The notes under the pieces: generated by a model
What the model saw: the letters and a program-made list of their open reading frames with translations, nothing else
What the model was told of the DNA's origin: nothing
Databases searched by the model: none
DNA from: Liopterus haemorrhoidalis
Lineage: Eukaryota > Arthropoda > Insecta > Coleoptera > Dytiscidae
Assembly (NCBI GenBank): GCA_963971575.1
Contig: OZ020611.1
Span: 19,752,092 to 19,816,091 of the forward strand
Direction: 5' to 3'
Length of the DNA: 64,000 nucleotides
Made by a program: the position numbers and the translations under genes
In this document: piece after piece, positions 1 to 12,360 of the stretch
Numbering within the stretch: position 1 is the stretch's first letter
Layout of the letters: every line of letters begins with the position of its first letter

Positions 1-172
1 TAGCATAGGGAATCGATAATTTTATATTTTTTTCCTAAAAGTACATTAAATTAGCTTTACAATGACACCAAAAAAAATCAATTTTTATGTTAACCATTTC
101 AAAATGGTGACCATTTATTTACAAAATAATAATCAACATAAGTTTTACAAAGTTGAACGTAGCAAGCTTTGA

Positions 173-350
173 AAACAATAAAAAAGAAACAAAATATCTC
201 TAAAATAAACTATTTGACTATTTAGAAAAAAAAAAAACTATTTTTACAATTATTTTACAAAAATAAAAAAAATTACAAATGTTCGATCAAACCACCATTA
301 TTGTGTAAATAGTTTATTTTAGAGATATTTTGTTTCTTTTTTTATTGTTT
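173..350. repeat. Inverted repeat with ~43-bp arms (MITE-like hairpin)
   Basis: The arms at 173-215 and 307-350 are reverse complements (core AAATATCTCTAAAATAAAC) apart from one extra A, with a 91-bp AT-rich spacer. A foldback MITE is likely; no clear target duplication was found. Confidence 0.7.
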
Positions 351-427
351 CAGTCGTTCAGCTACAATTTCTACATGAGTGACTTTATAAGGGTTTTTTT
401 GGTGGTCATAGCTACAATACCCTAAAA
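345..427 (-). repeat. 5'-end fragment of the (CTGT)n-bearing element family
   Basis: Read on the minus strand it starts with TTTTAGGGTATTGTAGCTATGACC, continues through the family's AACCCTTATAA block and ends near a decayed ACGGCTAAAC-type segment. The CTGT tract is absent. It resembles the minus-strand copy ending near 28366 more than the copies at 2911 or 7530, so it is an old, truncated relative. Confidence 0.5.
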
Positions 428-759
428 ATGATTTTATTTCCCAAATTACTTGTGAATTTAAAGATTTATTAATTTTACCTCCTACTAACAACTTATAAAG
501 CCTTTAATTTTAGGTTCTAACAAAAGTTCAGAACCGTTCAGAACTTTACTGAGTTTGCGCTAAACGATTTTAGCTTTCCAACAAGTCGATTTAAAAATTC
601 AGAACTTATAGTGCAGTGTTCCAAGAACGAGTGAATTGTGTTCTGAACTGATTCTGAATCGTTCTTGAAGTTCCAGGATTTTACAAGAATTTTTAATTCT
701 GAATAAGTTTAACGTGTTATCTAACCTCACTTATTTGTTTTTGTTTGTTTGATTAAATT

Positions 760-1385
760 AGTAGTAGTAATCGAAGAAGACAATGATTTTTCTTTGTCAG
801 GATTTTCAAGCGAAAGTGATAATGATGGAGAATTCTTAAATGATATTATTGTTGAAATAAGAAGTGCCATAATATAGTGATCAGGTTTTTTTTTTTTATT
901 TAATGGCCTTTGCTGCTGTGGCAATTAGCTAGGACAATTTTTGTTTAAGAAAATTTCCATGCCTGAACCGGATTCGAACCCGCTTACTTCGCAACACAGA
1001 GCACATGTGTTACCACTACGCTACGCCGATCGGCAGGTTTTTTTTGAACATTTTCGAGTTAGTAGAAATATTATTGAACCACTAGCAGCAATTTTTGAAG
1101 CATGCTAATACTATGAGTATCATTCTGGCCAAAATGGTAAAATTAGTGCTCAGGATCAACTTCTTATATTTCTCTGATATATTGGCCATCAGACTGCAAA
1201 TTTTCGAGATGTAGCAGATAGGTTTGATATTTCCAAATGTAGTTTGAAGAGAATAATAGTCCGAATTCCATATTTCTTGAGCAACGAGTCTAACAACATA
1301 ATAAAATGACCTAACAACGAGGAAAAGGTCGTTATTGAAAGACATTTTCGGCAAAAAAGATTTCCAAATGTAATCCAATCCTTTC
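760..1385 (+). pseudogene. PIF/Harbinger (HARBI1-like) transposase pseudogene
   Basis: The first part (about 760-875) encodes an acidic stretch (VVVIEEDNDFSLSGF, then SESDNDGEF). After a SINE insertion, 1045-1385 reads in one frame as EHFRVSRNIIEPLAAIF, then SAQDQLLIFL, NFRDVADRFDISKCSLKRII, PYFLSN and HFRQKRFPNVI. That order (FR.SR, a helix-turn-helix with FRDVA.RF.IS, then the FPNVIG..DG approach) is that of the Harbinger nuclease family. It carries in-frame stops, at least two being TGA where Trp is expected, consistent with G-to-A decay. The DDE catalytic region after FPNVI is lost. Recognition is by eye; the family is likely and the pseudogene state is certain. Confidence 0.65.
894..1033 (-). 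mobile_element. tRNA-derived SINE with A-tail and 12-bp target duplication
   Basis: On the minus strand the element starts at 1033 with a tRNA-like head: an A-box-like TAGCGTAGTGGTAAC and a good B box GGGTTCGAATCC. A short body and an A-rich tail (AAATAAAAAAAAAAAA) follow. CAGGTTTTTTTT occurs at both edges (882-893 and 1034-1045), as expected for LINE-mobilised insertion. It splits the HARBI1-like pseudogene. The acceptor stem pairs only partly, so it is a SINE head and not a working tRNA gene. Confidence 0.7.
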
Positions 1386-2100
1386 ATTAGTTCCATATCT
1401 TCAGTTTAAAAATACAAGGCAACATTTTTTTAACAGATGTTGTTTTGATTTCGTGATTTTATAGGTTAGGATAAACAAACCAAATTTCAAACGGTTCTAA
1501 CTCGTTCCAACACTAGTTAAGATGATTCTAGAACTATACGTTTGCACATGGATTCTAAGCAGTTCTGATTAGTGTTTCTGAATTCTCGACATTTTTCATT
1601 TCTCGAGAAATAAAAAATTATACTTAATTTCGCGAGAATTCTCGAGAAAAATAATTATTAGAATATATATCTTTTTTTAAAGTTGCAAATATTGTAGAAG
1701 ATAAAAACATGTTAAAATTATAGTCAACTTTAAAGTACTAAAGTATTCATTTAAATGACATTAGAACAAATGGATACCGGGGCTTTAAAAATGATTACAA
1801 AAACGGCACGTAATGGCATATTAATTGAAAATACATATGTATACAGAAAATTTCTAAAAATTAAGAAATTAATAATAATAGTAAAAATTATTTTATTTAA
1901 CTTTATCTAGGTAATCTTTTACATAACAGATTTAAACTGAACAAAAGGAAATGTAATTGATTATAATAAATAATACACTAAATTAAAATAAAATATTGTA
2001 ACAATAAATGCTAATTAGCTAAATATTATAAATCGCTTCTTATCTGTTACCACAGTTGCGTTGCGGGAGACAGAAGACAAATTTTATCAAAATTAAATTA

Positions 2101-2881
2101 CACTGGTCAACAAAGACATTTCATCAGAGATAATTTTGGGTTACCTGCATTCAATTTTCAATGCTGATTTCAAAACAGCAATCAGATTTTTTGTATCACG
2201 TATAGTTTTTATGATGAAATCATATATACATATACACAGATTTACCAATACTATATAGGCAAAGTACTATTTTTTCAACATTTTATTGGATTTGACTTAT
2301 GTATTTCGTACATTAACGTGTACATTTCGTATTAACGTATGCACTTCCTACATTCATATCTAGATTTCTTTCCCCAAAACCTTGGCGCAGTGAGTGACGA
2401 GCAAGGGGAACGCTTTCACCAAGACATTAAAGCTATGGAAGTTCGTTACCAAGGATTTTGGAATGAAAGCATTATGGCTGACCATTGTTGGATGTTGTAT
2501 CGTGAAATTCCAGACCAAAAGTTTAAACGAAAATCGTACTCTCAACGATTTTAATAGCCTGTAATGGTATACTCTTATTTTACAATCATATTAAAAGCTC
2601 TCTTTCATGTAAATTAGTGGTTTGCAGTTCATTGCCTTGTATTAATTTAGCGTAGATGTGTATGTTACTTTTCCCAAATAAATGGTTTGCATAAAATGTG
2701 ATTTACTAAACACTCCGTTTTCATATAATTACGTATATTTTCATAATATACAAAAATTTAAATAATTTAAAAACTATACGTGCTACAACAAAACTATAAC
2801 CAGATTTGGATTCAGCATACATTCAGAAAAGCATATTTTTGTTTGTGATGAGAAAAAAAAGTTTAATTTTGTTGACCAGTG
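2101..2881 (+). mobile_element. CACTA-like TIR element with TTA duplication
   Basis: The ends CACTGGTCAACAAA and TTTTGTTGACCAGTG are inverted repeats of about 14 bp, flanked by TTA on both sides (2098-2100 and 2882-2884). A 3-bp duplication plus a CACTR terminus is what is known for the CMC/CACTA superfamily. The interior encodes a fragment of the GERFHQDI family, so that family may be cargo or part of this transposon. It is nested in the hAT at 1570-3999. Confidence 0.6.
2339..2554 (+). pseudogene. Fragment of the GAVSDEQGERFHQDI family (copy 1)
   Basis: A 71-codon open stretch starts FLHSYLDFFPQNLGAVSDEQ, continues GERFHQDIKAMEVRYQG and ends in ADHCWMLYREI plus a basic tail. The same order of motifs appears in two minus-strand copies in this window (about 11935-12360 and 53745-55000), so it is a repeated, once-coding family. 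I recall similar sequences as uncharacterised predicted proteins in arthropod and cnidarian genomes, function unknown. This copy keeps only the C-terminal third but has no internal stop. It is inside a CACTA-like TIR element, which suggests a transposon origin. No catalytic motif is recognisable. Confidence 0.6.
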
Positions 2882-2910
2882 TTATAATCAGTGACTCCTA
2901 AACATTATAT

Positions 2911-3835
2911 TTTTAGGGTTTTGTAGGTATGACCAAAAAAACCTTATACCGTCATTTTGTCGTCTATCTGTCTGTCTGTCTGTCTGTCTGTTTGTTCGGT
3001 AAAAATTGTAGCCAAACGGCTAAACCTAGAGAGTTGAAATTTGGCATGCTTATACAACTCTTTGACCCGCACATAGGAAAGATACTAAAACATCTAAAAA
3101 ACATACCCCCCTAAAAATATAAACAAATATGTGCTCATCGAAAACAAAAATATTTTTTTTAAATTCTGAGTAGGGTATCAAATGAAAGCTCTTAGTACGT
3201 GGATTAACGATCAAATTTTTATTTTTGCAAAATAAATTATTTTGATGCGATTTTTGCCAAAAATGTGCAAAAAAAATTTTGTCCCACACCCTGTAGCCCA
3301 GATGGTTTAAACTAAAAATGTAAAAAAATTCTAAGTAATGTATATTGGTGTGAACCGAAATAGTACAACAGGAATTTTTGATCAGATTATGTTTTTGGAA
3401 AATAACGCATTTTTTGTGGTTTTTGGTTCACAAAGTACAAAAGTTATACCAATGTAAGACACTCACATGCATGGGGTGCGATGGCTACATGCGTTAAAGC
3501 ACTCTTAAACTGGCTGGAAAACGAAGGGTTTCGAGTTCGAGTACGGAGTGAATTTTATTTATTTTTTCTGTTTTTTTTTGCATTTTTATTATGTTGAAAT
3601 TATTTTGTAAAATTCTAGTTATATTTTGACAAATGTTGTATTTAATTTTTATGAGCGTAAATTTAATAACCAGTCTTATTATATGATTAACAGATGATAA
3701 ATTATTTTAAAAATATCGTTCATTTTGCCGTGGTTACTACAAAGTAAAATTTGTCCTACACACTCAGCATACCGCCTTCACTTATTATATACCTGCGAAA
3801 CCCTGAAATGTGTGAATATTCACACTTCACATCAA
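2911..3835 (+). mobile_element. (CTGT)n-bearing element, copy A
   Basis: It starts TTTTAGGGTTTTGTAGGTA and ends with TACCTGCGAAACCCT plus a hairpin GTGTGAATATTCACAC; the two termini are near inverted repeats. Order inside: AACCCTTATA block, a short (CTGT) tract of about 5 units, AATTGTAGCCAAACGGCTAA, several TE-typical AT blocks, and a tRNA-like module. Other copies in the window differ mostly in CTGT length. It lies inside the hAT at 1570-3999. Confidence 0.7.
3468..3546 (+). other. tRNA-like A/B-box module within copy A
   Basis: A region resembling an RNA polymerase III promoter: GATGGCTACATGCGTTAA is a poor A box, and GGGTTTCGAGTTCGAGTAC contains a B-box-like GAGTTCGAGTAC. Equivalent modules sit at the same place in copies C, D and F. 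It does not fold into a full tRNA. Confidence 0.4.
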
Positions 3836-4007
3836 TTTTTTTAAAATAGTTTTTTTAAAGCACAATGCGTTTAACGTGGCGTCGAGAAAATTTTACATTT
3901 CTCGAGAAAAAAAAATTACATTTCTCGAGAAATGAAAAATGAGAATAATAACTTTTTCTCGAGAAATTCTCGAGAAAGAATTCTCGAGAAGAAACACTAG
4001 TTCTGAT

Positions 4008-4538
4008 TCACGTTCTGAACTGCTGTGAAATTTCTGTTGGAATAAACCTTTTATTTATATAGATTTACGTAGATAAGCTCCTAAATGCCATCCTAAACAC
4101 GTCAGATACTAAATACCTGTGGTTATTTCACCTCTGTGCATTTAATAATTAATTCCTCATTGTAGCAATCAGTCGCTAATACCTAAATAATCAATGAACT
4201 AATCGTTATGGAGGCGAGCAATATACCTAGCTACATGGATATCGGGATCTTGTTACAAAGGCAGTTGTAGGTAGGTTTATTAACCCGCGACCCGCGCTGA
4301 CCACTGTTCATGCAACTGAGATATCACTGATCGCGCACATAACTACTGGACTTGCCACATTATTATTCGTATTACCTGGTTGCATGACTGCATTGTATGT
4401 ACGATAAATTGTTATGTATAGAAATGTGGAGTTAGTAGGGCACTTTAGAATTATTTCCGTATTTATTTATAGGGTAAACTTACATATAAATGATGTTTTT
4501 TAAGGTATTTTTGTTGTATTAATGATGTTTTTTAAGGT
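4008..4538. other. No gene recognised
   Basis: AT-rich sequence. The only structure I see is a direct repeat of AATGATGTTTTTTAAGGTAT around 4491 and 4521, just upstream of the retroelement fragment. Confidence 0.5.
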
Positions 4539-5365
4539 ATTACTTTTGATGAGTCTCTGAATTTTAATGCACATATAACGAAACTGGTCAACGACAGCTT
4601 CAAAATGGTTGGGCTGGTACTAAGGATGGGGAAGGATTTCCGAAAACCACAGACATATATTACACTATTTAATACTCTCATAAGAAGCAAGTTGGAATAT
4701 GCATCTATGGTTTGGTCGCCATTCCACTTAAAATATATAAAGTTTATTGAGTCGGTGCAGACAAAATTTCTACGATGCGTGGACTTCAGAATGACAGGTA
4801 TTTACCCTAAGTATGTTTCACATACTTTGTTGCTAACACAATATTCTGTAGTGTCACTTAGTACCAGACGCGATATTACTAGTTTACTTATACTTCACAA
4901 AATATGGAATGGCGACCTGTCATGTCCAGATATCCTCTCCCAAATTTGTTTAAAAGTACCGCGTGTTGGAGTACGAAAAAGAAATACTTTATTCCAAATT
5001 GAGCAAGCCAGAACCGAACAGCACAAAATGAGTCCACTTAATCGAATGGCAACACGTTATAATGAAAGTCTGGAAGTAATTGGAGAATTAGACTTATTTT
5101 ATATGAATTTCGCATTGTTCAAAAAGACTTTGTATACTATGTGAAACCTTTTCATAATACATCATACTACTGCACTGAATATGTAATGTAATTGTATATT
5201 TGATTTATATATGTATTCAAAAACCAAATGAGCTGAACATAACGTTATTTTATTATATTATAGTATAAGATATAACTTAATGTAGTAAAACTTGTATGGG
5301 ACTACGGGCACAGTTGGGACCTTTGGTCTGGAGTGTCCTTTATTTCAATAAATAAATAAATAAAT
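4539..5365 (+). mobile_element. 5'-truncated non-LTR retrotransposon, RT C-terminus and (TAAA)n tail
   Basis: The open frame (to the stop at 5144) begins ITFDESLNFNAHITKLVNDS and continues with LFNTLIRSKLEYASMVWSPF, the post-catalytic thumb region of CR1/Jockey-type reverse transcriptases (KLEYAS.VW.P). The polymerase YADD region is missing. The 3' UTR ends in AATAAATAAATAAATAAAT, a typical simple-repeat tail. The frame is open for about 200 residues, so the insertion is not very old. Confidence 0.75.
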
Positions 5366-5408
5366 TAACTACCATACATTCGTCACATGTTGAGAGGGAC
5401 GTATTGTA

Positions 5409-6655
5409 CGAGGGCTACCTTTTAAGATTTTACAAAATAAAAAAGATTTTTTTTTTTTTTTTGATCATACTGTTTTATTGCTTTTCAGAATATTCACCTT
5501 TAAGATTTATACACTTTTGCATGCTTTCAAACCAATTCTCGAAACATTTTTTCCACTCTGAATTTGGTATCTCAAAAACATGGTTTTCGAAGGTTTCAAC
5601 AGCTTCTTGAGGTGAAGAAAATCGCTGTCCACGCATTTTTTGTTTGACATTGGGGAACATCAAAAAGTCGTTAGGGAATAAATCAAGTGAATGCGGGCAA
5701 TGAGACATTAATTCCATGTTTTTCTCCTTCAAATAATCAATTGTTTAACGTGCTGTGAGGGAGCTTGCATTGTCATGATGAAGAAGATGTGACGTTTTTG
5801 GTTGTTTTTCCTGATTTTGTCGATGACTTCTGGCACACAAATTGTTGTATACCATGGTTGCGACATGTCCAGTACAACCGAAGAAACAAGCTATCGTTTT
5901 CTTGGAAGTGCTTCGTGAACGAACTCATTTTCGGTTCATCTTGGAAGACCCATACACTGGATTGTTGCTTAGTTTCCAGTTCATATGAATAAATCCAAGT
6001 TTCCTCACCTGTAACGATGTTATATACGGATTTTGCAATGCCTAGGTTTAATTTTTTCAGTATTCCCTTACACCAATCAACACTAGCCTTTTTTTGAGCT
6101 TCGCTCAAATTATGCGAAATCCATCGGGAACAGATCTTTTTCACAGCTATATGTTAATTCTACTTGCAAAATCGAATGTATTGCAGTCTGCGATATGCCA
6201 AAGAATGCCTCTGTCTCACGGTAAGTCACATGCCGATCTTCTTCAATCATTTTGCGCACAGCATCGATGTTTTTTTGAATCACAACCGTTTTTGGTCGAC
6301 CTTCACGAGATTCATCACTCACGGACGCACGACCACGACGAAATTATGCAAACCAATGAGTCTTTTCTGATGATGCTTCATTACCAAAAGTTGAACGAAG
6401 CGAATCTATGTATTGTTGTTGAGTTAGGCCTTTACTAAAATCGTAAAAAATCATCTAACGAAAACCTTCACGAGTAATATCCATTTTTTCACAAACTTGT
6501 TTTTTTTAAACGCTCACTGTCAACAAACTACTCCGTCAATTTATAGGCTGCCACTGATTTCACAATAACAAATGTAAAATTTTACGAATATAGTAATGAC
6601 ATATTTCAATATTGCCATCTAGTGGTCGTTTGTAAAAACAAAAAGGTAAGCCACT
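5409..6655 (-). mobile_element. mariner element, copy 1 (transposase broken)
   Basis: The left end CGAGGGCTACCTTTT follows TA and matches the end of the second copy at 61348-62567; the right end is eroded. On the minus strand the mariner transposase is readable in pieces: SDESREGRPKTVVIQKNIDA, DRHVTYRETEAFFGIS, KICSRWISHNLSEAQKKASV, DIVTG-like VYNIVTGEETWIYSYE, HHDNA near 5775, and FPNDF then FENWFESMQKCINLKGEY. The first catalytic position of the DD34D triad reads GEETW where GDETW is usual, so Asp is replaced by Glu; the second (HHDNA) and third (PNDF) are kept. Frameshifts break the frame at about 5770 and 6140. Related by its motifs to the mauritiana/vertumnana-type mariners. Confidence 0.85.
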
Positions 6656-6980
6656 TAATGTTGTACAAAAATTGAAAAACAAAATCCCAATGTGAAAAAC
6701 AAGAATATTGTGTCAAAATAATTAAAAGAAGGCTGAAATTATTCCTTAACTTTTTTGTCTTTATAATTTGGTCTTGTGTGGCACGCGTTTTTTTCTCCGC
6801 TAGGACTATCTCTGGATCCGTCAACTGGAATGAATACATAGTTTACTGATGTCCAAGGGCGTCTTTTATGTAAGGGCAAATGGGCAATGCCCCAAGAAAA
6901 ATTAATCATTTATATTTTTAAATGTAAACATTTAAAAAAATTTAATTAAAAAAAATTTAATTTTTAGATACTTATTTCAT

Positions 6981-7505
<525 letters not shown>

Positions 7506-7529
7506 TTAATTTTTAGATACTTATTTCAT

Positions 7530-8598
<1,069 letters not shown>

Positions 8599-9844
8599 CA
8601 ATTTTTAATTTAAATCTTTAAACCCAAGACCTTGTTTATTTATATACGCTCTGTTCAATTTGAATTCGCGCGATAATTCACACCGCAGCGCTCCCATTTT
8701 TTTGGGCATTCAATTATTTTTCCGCAAACTAGTTGTCAAACTACCTATATCTAATATGTAAACTCTTGTTGCGTATATTCCCCATTGGGACAATGCCCAA
8801 AGCTATGAAATTAGCTACACTACGACACGACAAGTGTTGTAACTTGCCGAGAAGCATCAATTATTATTGACCTGCGAATAACTTCACAGTATTTACATTT
8901 TTAGTTATTATTGTGACACAGTAATTATTGACTAATAACTAAATATCGATAAAAGGGAATTAGTTTTACGTATTTTGAATACTAGAGGAGCTTTGACATT
9001 CTTTTATTCAAAAGAAAGTCAAAACTCAAAAGAACAGCCTTTATTCAAAAACTTTAAACTTTTTAGTTTATTCAAAATTGAGAATCTAAAGATGGTACTT
9101 TTTAGATCCTGAATTAAAATCTGTTCACTTTAAACTAATTTTTAACTGTACCGTACTAGAAATACGATCAATCATTCTTAAAAGCTTAAAACTGCTTCGT
9201 GTGAAACTGTCCTATAATTTCCGTTGGAAAAGATTGATGATGTCCAGTTTTTAGATTAATCAGCAGCCAAATTACTTCAGGTAACATATCAGCAAATCAT
9301 TTAACTTTTATCATTAAAAATTTTAATTTAAAAACAAAAAACATTTGAACATAAATATTCAAAATTTCGCAGTGAAGCATGGTGAAAAATTGATAACTAA
9401 ATTTAAAAATTTGTACCGCGAATGTGACCAATCAGTGATATTAATTAATCAGATCAATAATTTCATTAAATCAGTGACATTAACATTTCATTCTGATGAA
9501 TCTTCCTACGATTATTTTGAAAAATGTTTAGACTAATTATAATAATTGATTGAATAAATATATCGATAATTATTCCTTAATACTTTTAAAATTATATTGA
9601 TATTTTTTTTTCTAATAACACTGGTAAGCAAAAATGAACTTATTCTTTTTTGACATGGATAAAACATGGTGTATCACACGTAAAATATGACCTAAAAGCC
9701 GAAAATGACTTAAGATTTTTTCTATCACCCATCATTTTTTTTTTCTTTTTGCTATGAGGAATTGTTGGTTTTTAACGAAATATAGCGATAAACGTATTAT
9801 TATTAATATATAAAATATATAAAATGATTTTATTGTCATACTTT
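8599..9844. other. No gene recognised
   Basis: AT-rich. An open stretch at 9345-9536 has no recognisable motif. No TIR pair or target duplication seen. Confidence 0.5.
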
Positions 9845-10542
9845 TTACTTGCCTGACCTTAATATATAAGGGGTAAGTATTGTAATCGCGAAAATTTTCG
9901 ATGTCGAGATTTTGACTGATGACCACGTTTCATGGTCCAGGGAATCCAAAAAACCTATTTTCGAAGTGCCGTCCGTATGTGTGTGTGTCTGTGTGTGTGT
10001 GTGTCTGTATGTATACACGATAACTCAAGAACGGTTCAACTTAGAGAATTCGTTTTGGTACTAAAAAATTCTCCTACTAAATGGGAAGAACCCTATTGTT
10101 TTTTTATAAAGATCGTTTGAAAAGAAATGGGAGTTTAGTCGTGTCGATTTTAAGATTTTTGCGAATATTTAGCAACAGAAAAATATTTCGAAAAAATTTA
10201 TTGAACAAAAGTTACTATAAATGCAATAACTAATAACTTTTATTTGAGACGTTTTTTGATAAAACGAAAAATTTTGAAATTTTTTTGTAAAATTATTTAA
10301 AATTTTTCCGAGTCTCAATTTTTTCATATTTATATGTAACGTTTCCATGGTCATGATAATTAATTCGTAACAAGTAAACCTAGCCTTGGACAAAAATTTG
10401 TATAAAACATAATTTGATGTATTTTTGAAGATTTATCTAAATAGTTAAAAAAAAAAAAAAATTAAATTAAATTTTGCTTTTTTATTTATTTATTTTTTTT
10501 TTTGGGAGGGCCAATCTAGCTGAGGTTTCCCTTCGCCACTGG
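9845..10542 (+). repeat. (TG)n-bearing dispersed repeat, unit 1
   Basis: Starts TTACTTGCCTGACCTTAATA, has the palindrome CGAAAATTTTCG, a (TG)n tract near 9977-10008, TATACACGATAACTCAAGAA, and ends with CCTTCGCCACTGG. A second direct copy follows after about 50 bp. Confidence 0.65.
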
Positions 10543-10593
10543 TTTAAATACAATCACATGCATAGATACATTGTTTATCTTTTGAGTTCCTTT

Positions 10594-11071
10594 TTACTTG
10601 CCCGATCTTAATATATAAGGGGCAAGTATTGTAATCGCGAAAATTTTCGACGTCGAGATTTTGACTGATGTTTCATGGTCCAGGGAATCCAAAAAACCTA
10701 TTTTCGAAGTACCGTCCGTATGTATGTGTGTCTGTGTGTGTGTATACACGATAACTCAAAAAGTGTTTAACTTAAAGAGTTCGTTCTGGTACTAAAAAAT
10801 TCTCCTAATAATTGGGAAGAACCCTATTGTTTTTTATTAAAATCCGAAACCGGAAACGGAAGTTATTAAACTTTAAAATTTAAAAAAATTCGTGACTAGT
10901 AAACCAAGCCTTGGACAAAAATTTGTATAGGACATAATTTAATGTGTTTTTGAAGATTTACCTAAATCTTCTTTTAAATTAAAAAAAATATATTTTTTTT
11001 TATGTATTTTTTTTTATTATTATTATTTTTTTATGGGGGGCAAGTCTAGCGGAGGTCTTCCTTCGCCACTG
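10594..11071 (+). repeat. (TG)n-bearing dispersed repeat, unit 2 (internally shorter)
   Basis: Same order as the previous unit, with a short (TG)n tract and about 220 bp missing in the middle. Ends again in CCTTCGCCACTGG. Confidence 0.65.
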
Positions 11072-11390
11072 GTTTATTTATTTACCTCAAATCAATTTTT
11101 ATAATTTTACATCATTTTATTTTGTGTGCAGAATTTACTTTTTTGAAATCTTTTTAAATTCATTAGGGAAAAGACATGGGAAAAACCCAAATTTATTATC
11201 AAACGTCAATAATTTATTGATCTATTAAGTATTTTATGTTTTTGTGAGTTTTGGATTTTGAGTTCATTTTGCCAATATTTTTTATTAATGTATTTTGATG
11301 GTTTTCGATTCTTGAAAAATAGTTTTTGATTATCTTTGTAGTATACTTTTTTATAAACGGAATTTTTAATGTTTGATACATTTTTTAAAT

Positions 11391-11783
11391 TTAATAATAT
11401 TTGGGATATCTACCAATAATTCTTAAACATTTGTTTTGAATAGTTTGAATATTTTGCCAGTTCGAATTACTTAACAACTTCCACAAGGGACAAACATATG
11501 TTAAAATTGGTCGAATTATAGAAGTAAATATTAATGTTTTATTTTTCTGATTTAGATTTGATTTTCTGTTGTATATCGGGAAAAGTAAATGTAAGATTTT
11601 ATTGGCTTTACTAGTGATATATTTGTGATGTTGTTCAAATGTTAGCCTATTATCTAGTTTGATTCCCAAATATTTTACATACGGAACTGGTTTTATATTA
11701 TTGAGACCACACTTTATGCTATCAGACCAATTCTGTAACTCAGTTACTATGATCATTGTAACTAAATTTGTCTCTATGAGCAA
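11391..11783 (-). pseudogene. Non-LTR reverse transcriptase C-terminal fragment
   Basis: The frame reads VPYVKYLGIKLDNRLTFEQH then SIIRPILTYVCPLWKLLSNS and IQTIQNKCLRIIGRYPKYY. YLGI.LD..LT...H followed by RPILTY..PLW and IQ.IQNKCLR is the thumb region of Jockey/CR1-type ORF2. The catalytic part and the 3' UTR with tail are not recognisable. About 118 codons of the frame carry similarity; the first few residues are probably outside it. Confidence 0.75.
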
Positions 11784-11934
11784 GGTCAGTTACTATCATG
11801 AATGTAAGTCATTATACTTTTTATAATATTTTATATTGTAGTAACGTTACTACTCAGTAATTTTTTACAGAATTGATCTGTATATTGGCTTAGTTCTGGT
11901 TTCCGTTTTGGTATTATTATTAATTTTAACTTAC

Positions 11935-12360
11935 CTCAAAATGTTGTTTTTTATGTTTTACGTCGATATTTTGTTTCTGAGGCATCTCTTGTTAATGTCC
12001 AGCAGTAATCAGAAAGCAAAATTCGGATTCTATTTACCTTGATAAAGCTTTTCCACAGCGAAAATGTTTTGGTGGAACCGTTCCCCATGTTCATCACTTA
12101 CTGCACCCAGATCTTCTGGGAAGGTATCTAGATGAGAGTGCAGAAAGTGAATTTTTAAAGACATCCTACATCCTATTTATTTGTAGGCATCAAATAGTTC
12201 AGCTCTCACATTTCCAAGAAATTTTGAAAACACTGTTTTAAAGCTCTCCAAGTTCTTATTTCATTTACCATATTGTCAGATACATCATCTTTCATTATTT
12301 CTCTTATTTGTGGACCCACAAATATGCCCTCTTTAATTTTTAATGGGAATTCTGAGGAGA
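11935..12360 (-). pseudogene. GAVSDEQGERFHQDI family, copy 2 (decayed)
   Basis: On the minus strand: SEFPLKIKEGIFVGPQIREI, MKDD, a stretch with FLGNVRAELFDAYK, then after a stop RMSLKIHFLHSHLDTFPEDL, GAVSDEHGERFHQNIFAVEK and LYQGK. It is longer on the N-terminal side than copy 1 and fixes the domain order KIKEGIFVGPQIR - FLGN - MSLKIHFLHSHLD - GERFHQ. It has at least two stops and one frame change. No TIR was found around it. Function of the family is unknown to me. Confidence 0.6.

Larger units (their letters stand above)
1570..3999. mobile_element. hAT-like element, 2.43 kb, with TTCTCGAGAA subterminal repeats
   Basis: The ends are TAGTGTTTCT at the left and its complement AGAAACACTA at the right. 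The 8-bp duplication GTTCTGAT lies exactly outside both (1562-1569 and 4000-4007). Both ends carry several copies of the palindrome TTTCTCGAGAAA, the sort of subterminal clustered motif that hAT transposases bind. No transposase is left; the interior holds a CACTA-like TIR element and a (CTGT)n element. It sits in sequence rich in GTTCTGAAC-like words. Confidence 0.8.

Noticed and set aside
960..1035. A functional tRNA gene on the minus strand
   Set aside because: A and B boxes are good but the acceptor and anticodon stems do not pair properly; the A-tail and duplication show a SINE.
613..1514. Possible hAT with CAGTGTTCCAAGAACG and CGTTCCAACACTA ends around the HARBI1-like pseudogene
   Set aside because: Ends align only partly and no 8-bp duplication is present.
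9345..9536. 63-codon frame MNINIQNFAVKHGEKLITKF
   Set aside because: No family recognised, no neighbours or splice signals to support it.
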